A DNA stretch of 64,000 nt from Daucus carota subsp. sativus (Eukaryota > Streptophyta > Magnoliopsida > Apiales > Apiaceae): positions 27,082,527 through 27,146,526 of the forward strand of contig NC_030384.2 in NCBI RefSeq assembly GCF_001625215.2, given 5' to 3'. The stretch's first letter is position 1. The number at the start of each line of letters is the position of its first letter. The notes under the pieces are model-generated. The model did no database searches. It was not told where the DNA came from and saw nothing but the letters and a program-made list of their open reading frames with translations. The position numbers and the translations under genes were made by a program. This document shows, piece after piece, positions 59,277 through 64,000 of the stretch.

Positions 59277-61355
59277 TGCAAATGATTAGTTTTCATTTAT
59301 TTTTTATTTAGCCGGCCGGTAGATTTTGATTGTGTAGATCATGACGCGTATATATAGGGTGCTACTCCACTGCAAACCCTTCTTAAATTAAAATTACAAA
59401 CTGAATATAAATTTTATAAATTATATTGAAATATAGCACATATGGTATGAAAATCGATCGTTGGGAGATGAAGGAAAACATTGTGAAGTCAGATTTCAAA
59501 AAAAAAAGTCCACCGATTAACGGGAACATTCAAATTAAAAGCGGGGATTTTTAGGAATCTTGTGCGGGGTGCGGGTTTATTGTGTTTGGTGATTCTAGGG
59601 GACATATATTAACCTGATGGTTGAGATTAGTTAGTAATTTGTAGTTTAATTTTTGTTTGTATTTGAACACTTGTCTATATATATTATATAAGCTAATAAT
59701 CAAATACAAATCACTAAATACGAATTTTAAATACAAACTAAGAGCAATTAAGACTATATGACATCACCTACCCCTAGATGTCGTTTACCCTCCTAGATGT
59801 TATCACTCACCCCGAGATCCACTCCTGACCCTATTAATCCACATAGGGCCTACTAAAGCCTAACTAAGGCTCCAGACATGCTAGAAGGGCTCTGTACAGG
59901 CTGAAGAGCCAATACTTTTACCCCACTCTCTTTCTACTAGAATCCACCCCCATCCACCAGGCCCATCTAAGCCTTGGTAAGGCCCACCTGATCCATTCTC
60001 GGGGCCCACAACCCTTCCCACTATATATTTTTATATAATAAGCGTAAATGAGATAATTTAGTTGCATGGTTGCATGGTCTTTCTTACTATCAAAAGTTTA
60101 TCATCTTTCCGATCGTATACAAAACAAATAAGCACCGTTAGGTTATACCAAAATTATGTTTAATTCTATAAGCCAATTGATATTTTTTGCATAATCATGA
60201 TTCCTTTTTTTAATCCAAAACAAATTCTATCTTTCATGTGTGTGTGATTTTTTTAATCCAAAATAAATATTTTCTACCATTTTTAATTGTAGAAGCATAT
60301 AAATCGCACCGTCATAAAATTATTTTTCTCTAATATATTTTCTTAGACAACATATTAAACAAAAAAAATATTATGCACAATATTAAAATTAATAAGCCGA
60401 ATATAAGTGATGAACGAACACAAAAACTTTTTCTTGATCCAAAACAAATATACATTCTTCATGCATGTTTATGATTTTTTTCTTAATTCAAGACAAATTA
60501 TGTTTACCGGTTCTAATTCCAGAACCATATAAATTTTTATAAAAATAAATAAATCAAACTAGGTATCATAATTCTAATATAAAATACGTAGATAAATACA
60601 ATCTAATAGAAGTTGGCGTTACATGTATAGAACTCTGACACAAATACATATCAATAAAAGAAAAAGAGAAAGACATTTAATTATCATAATTGAAGTTGAT
60701 GTTACATAAAAAGTTCTCGCATATAAATATAAATTAACAAAAAAAAAATCTGCTACCCAAATACATATCAACAAAAAAATAAAAAGAAAGACATGAAATT
60801 ATCGTAATTGAAGTTGACATTACATACAAAATTCTCTCGTGCAAATACAAATTAACCAAAAAAACATAACAGAATTTTCAACATATGGGACAACACCAAA
60901 ATCTTTCAAATTTAAAACTGACCAAAATCTTGAACATAAATCACTCAACATAAGACTCACTAATTTCTCCTCTCATCTTTGTAAAAATCATTTTGTAAAA
61001 TTTTATTAATATCAAAATATGAATATATCAGCGGGATAAAAAAACGAGCAAACGATTTCATGAAATATATTTCAAGAATACATAAAAGATTAACAAAGAG
61101 TTGATCATAATAAGCGATATTGCGAACAATATAACAATGCTATTAAACAAGCACGATGACAAAGATCAAAATTAAGACATGACCAAAAGGACGAGACAAG
61201 AGGTTAATACTGCACAAATAGTCTGCCTTAAAAAATAATATAACTTTCTATTTTATTTCTATTTAATTTAGAATTATGAATTATTATTGATAATTTTTTT
61301 TTTCATTTTACATATATTACTAATAAAATTTTATAAAATAATTAAAAAGGTCACG
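59277..61355. other. Intergenic with degenerate repeats, no gene seen
   Basis: A more GC-rich patch at about 59765-60020, with several GGCCCA/CCAGGCCCA words, could be an old LTR fragment, but its ends are not visible. From about 60590 to 60870 a ~120-bp unit containing AAATACATATCAA and TAATTGAAGTTGA is present twice. Looser repeats with AATCCAAAACAAAT occur at 60210-60510. Confidence 0.45.
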
Positions 61356-61494
61356 TGCAGAGCACAATTGGATAACCCAAGTGATTAAGGCTTATTCTTT
61401 GCTGGCCCAGATTCCGAGTTCGACTCCGGCTCACTCGAGCTCTTGTCTAAAAACATCTAGCCGGCACTCAATATTGCTAACCTTGTTTCAAATT
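61356..61494 (+). mobile_element. tRNA-derived SINE, second copy of the family
   Basis: The head AGAGCACAATTGGATAACCC (A-box-like) and GAGTTCGACTCCGGCTCAC (B-box-like) match the minus-strand element at 15300-15442 in order and spacing. The 3' part (CTAGCCGGCACTCAATATTG) differs. No poly(A) or target duplication is clear, so the borders are approximate. Confidence 0.7.
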
Positions 61495-61769
61495 AGGTTT
61501 ATTATTGTGATTAGTGTATAATCATGAGATTTTGATACGTGAGAAACTTGAAAATTTAAAATATAACGACGTGTTTTTGTTTGTATAGAGGCAGCACACT
61601 TGTTTGATTAATTATTTTAATGAGATTTTTAAATAATTTGTAAGTTAGTACAGTATATTACAAATATCTAAAATACGTGCTTTGAAAACATCGTTAAGTG
61701 TACGCAAAACCGAAGGTCTACAAATCAACCGCGAAACTCGAAAATTTGACAATGAACACAAAAAATATA

Positions 61770-62028
61770 CTCCCTCCGTCCCATTTTATGTGACCTCATT
61801 TCCTTTTTGGAACGTCCCAAAAAGAATGAACCTACAATACTTACTATTTTTGAACACTACTTTTCACTATTACACCCACTACCTCTATATTTTATACTCT
61901 CTTTTTATTAAATAAACATTATTACACCCACTACTTTCCTTCACTATCTCAAATCTATTACTCCCACCACTTTACCCACTTTTCAACTACAAAGTCAAAC
62001 CCGTTCACATAAATTGGGACGGAGGGAG
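61770..62028. mobile_element. Stowaway MITE upstream of H2B
   Basis: The 259-bp element starts CTCCCTCCGTCCCATTTTAT and ends in a near-perfect inverted copy (AAATTGGGACGGAGGGAG), flanked by TA at 61768-61769 and 62029-62030. The interior block TGGAACGTCCCAAAAAG is typical. It ends about 330 bp before the H2B start codon, so it lies in the gene's promoter region. Confidence 0.95.
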
Positions 62029-62243
62029 TATCAATCTCGCTCGCAAAGTCGGAGCCTCTCGAGTCAGCAACTCCAAACGCATTCTCAGCCATCGATTAAA
62101 TACTCATCAACGGCCCCAGCATCCAATCCGCACCCTCTCACACCAACCAATCATATCACCCCATTTCAAACCTCATCTTAACCTTCCATTATCAAAACCC
62201 AATCCAACAGCCCATACTCACGATCCTCACCACACCAAACCCG

Positions 62244-62277
62244 CCAATCAAATCACACCCCCTAAAACATATATAAC
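62244..62277 (+). promoter_or_regulatory. CCAAT and TATA elements of the H2B gene
   Basis: CCAAT occurs at 62244-62248, with further CCAATC words near 62120 and 62148. The TATA motif CATATATAA is at 62269-62277, about 90 bp upstream of the ATG. This predicts a short leader of about 60 bases made of A/C-rich repeats. Confidence 0.65.
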
Positions 62278-62362
62278 CCCGCCCACCCCTAATTCAAAGT
62301 CACAAACACAAAAACACTCACACACACCCCAAAACACACTCAATTTTCACACAGTAAGAAAA

Positions 62363-62803
62363 ATGGCACCCAAGGGAGAGAAAAAGCCAGCAGAGAAGAA
62401 GCCAGCGGAGAAGGCTCCAGTAGCTGAAAAGGCCCCGGCAGAGAAGAAGCCGAAAGCCGGGAAGAAGCTCCCGAAAGACGCCTCTGCAAGCGGAGCAGAC
62501 AAGAAGAAGAAGAGAAACAAGAAGAGTGTTGAGACCTACAAGATTTACATCTTCAAGGTGTTGAAGCAAGTCCACCCTGATATTGGGATCTCGAGCAAGG
62601 CAATGGGGATCATGAACAGTTTCATTAATGATATTTTTGAGAAATTGGCTGCTGAGTCTTCTAAATTGGCCAGGTATAACAAGAAGCCTACGATTACATC
62701 GAGGGAAATTCAGACTGCTGTGAGGTTGGTGTTGCCCGGGGAGTTGGCTAAGCATGCTGTTTCGGAGGGGACTAAGGCGGTGACAAAGTTCACTAGTACT
62801 TGA
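62363..62803 (+). CDS. Histone H2B
   Basis: An intronless frame of 146 residues. The N-terminal tail is Lys/Ala/Pro-rich with KKPAEK repeats (residues 1 to about 50), as in plant H2B. The histone fold follows: [40 protein letters not shown] and [19 protein letters not shown]. It ends in AVTKFTST, where Lys142 corresponds to the conserved monoubiquitination site. The product pairs with H2A in the nucleosome core. Coding sequence is GC-rich compared with its flanks and codon choice is typical for a highly expressed histone. Which H2B isotype it represents cannot be decided. Confidence 0.98.
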   Translation: MAPKGEKKPAEKKPAEKAPVAEKAPAEKKPKAGKKLPKDASASGADKKKKRNKKSVETYKIYIFKVLKQVHPDIGISSKAMGIMNSFINDIFEKLAAESSKLARYNKKPTITSREIQTAVRLVLPGELAKHAVSEGTKAVTKFTST

Positions 62804-64000
62804 TTGAATTAGGGCTTTGTAATTTGGTGGTTTTCGGATGGTGGGTAGGTTTTGGTTTAGGTTGATGTAGAGGGGAATTTTACTTTTGGTTATTAGTTAT
62901 CTGATGGCTATTGGAGTATGGTTTATTATATATGGTAATTGGTAATGAATGAAATTGATTACATTTTGTTAATTTTGAATGTGTTTTGAATTAGTATACT
63001 CGGTGAAATAAATCCATTCAATCAATTATCACGTTCCTCATGTGCTAGTTTTGTGATATCACAATCTGCACAATTTTTAATCAAAGAATTCTCTCAATTT
63101 CACATTCCCATTTTTCAGAAAGTAGCAAGTTTTGCGAATAAGAGAGCAAGAGGATTGATGCTGCAGCTGGTTTTTTTTTTGTCAGGACTACGTACTCGTA
63201 GATGAGTTAGTAGAGTAATGTGATGACATTAATTTGTTAATCTTTATTCAGCAGAGGAGCACAAAATGGTTACTATTATTTGGTTCAGAAAACCAGAGAA
63301 CAGGATGGACGTCTTGGTCTGTGTTAGCAGTCCCCGTCCCGATCAAATAGAGCAGATATTATAAAATCTTTGTGGTTCATTCGATGTGCAACTGAGCTGC
63401 TAGAGTTCAAGTTCATGATCTATGAACCAGCACAAGCCCTCTGTTCGCAGTCCAAACATAAAAGGAATTCAGAATCCATGGTATATTTCATTTTTGTCCA
63501 GTACAGAATAACAATTTTTTTTTTTTTCCTTTTAAATCCTTATATTCAACTCACTCTGTTTTATCCATATTTCTTTGTCTTCAAGCTAATTTGTTGACAC
63601 TTGACATTACATTTTTGTTGTAATTATTATATCTTCACTTTACCTGTACTGCCTTAACTTGATATTTCTGAGGCTTAAATACCTTCACGCGGTTGAAGTT
63701 TGCCTCGTTTTACATATTAACCATGCTTGTTTGAAAAGTCCGGTTGGATCACGTATTTTTATTTTTTCGTATATCCTCACCACAATCGAGCAAAATCTAG
63801 GAAAACGGTTAAAGGCTGTTTGAGTGAAGTTAAAATAAATATTTTTTACTTAAAGTAAAAAATTGAATTAGAAGTCAGAAGTAAATTAAAACTTACATAT
63901 GATTAAAGTGTTTAAAAAAAACAGAAGTCATAGTACTTTTTAACTTTTTACAAGTATTTTTTGATTTTTTACACAAACAGTATGAATAAATGTTTTCAAC
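62804..64000. other. 3' flank of H2B, no further gene seen
   Basis: About 200 bases are probable H2B 3' UTR. The rest is AT-rich. From about 63810 the words GGCTGTTTGAGTGAAGTT and AGAAGTCAGAAGT suggest the start of a small inverted-repeat element that runs off the window. Confidence 0.45.

Noticed and set aside
61682..61915. 77-codon open frame
   Set aside because: Most of it translates the left part of a Stowaway MITE.
62318..62755. 145-codon open frame antisense to H2B
   Set aside because: A shadow of the GC-rich histone gene; Leu/Cys-rich with no domain.

Overview
This is a window of nuclear DNA from a flowering plant, almost certainly a eudicot. The evidence is AT-rich intergenic DNA, GT..AG introns, typical dicot gene structures, and many plant transposon families (hAT, Stowaway, Tourist, TRIM, tRNA-derived SINE). 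I cannot fix the species from sequence alone.

Seven protein genes are supported. They are: a truncated and a complete copy of a nodulin-like major facilitator (NFD4-like) transporter in tandem (1-1512 and 9156-10859); a two-exon DUF1635 coiled-coil protein (13727-14639); a six-exon SOSEKI (DUF966) polarity protein (24404-27403); the eight-exon chloroplast Cu/Zn superoxide dismutase CSD2 with its miR398 site (37377-42523); a single-exon C1-2i C2H2 zinc-finger repressor of the ZAT5 type (51232-52032); the six-exon plastid ribosomal protein L9 on the minus strand (55560-58838); and an intronless histone H2B (62363-62803). Exon borders were worked out by hand from reading frame, splice sites and family knowledge. 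The order transporter - DUF1635 - SOSEKI - CSD2 - ZAT5 matches what I recall of Arabidopsis chromosome 2 (At2g28120 to At2g28200), so this looks like an ancient conserved block. The genes do not form one pathway.

The space between genes is mostly transposon debris, and several elements can be delimited to the base by target-site duplications. These include two hAT MITEs 30 bp apart (3046-3712, 3743-4538), a degenerate transposase-bearing hAT element (34132-36805), another hAT MITE (43549-43802), a solo LTR (30391-31400), a TRIM-like LTR element (19043-20104), a SINE (15300-15442), Stowaway copies (16514-16997 with a nested element, 47407-47710, 61770-62028) and a Tourist copy (49224-49576). 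A short mitochondrial atp4 fragment lies at 12409-12532.

The most interesting points are: (1) a series of unrelated hAT-like elements that share one design, terminal TAGGG-type repeats around an interior built from one short reiterated motif, with a different motif in each family; (2) a shifted last splice junction in the SOSEKI gene that threatens its conserved C-terminus; (3) a 26-nt terminal coding exon of CSD2 behind a 3.6-kb intron that holds an antisense exon-like fragment; and (4) long pure G runs, one of them inside an L9 intron. I saw no convincing novel multi-gene system.
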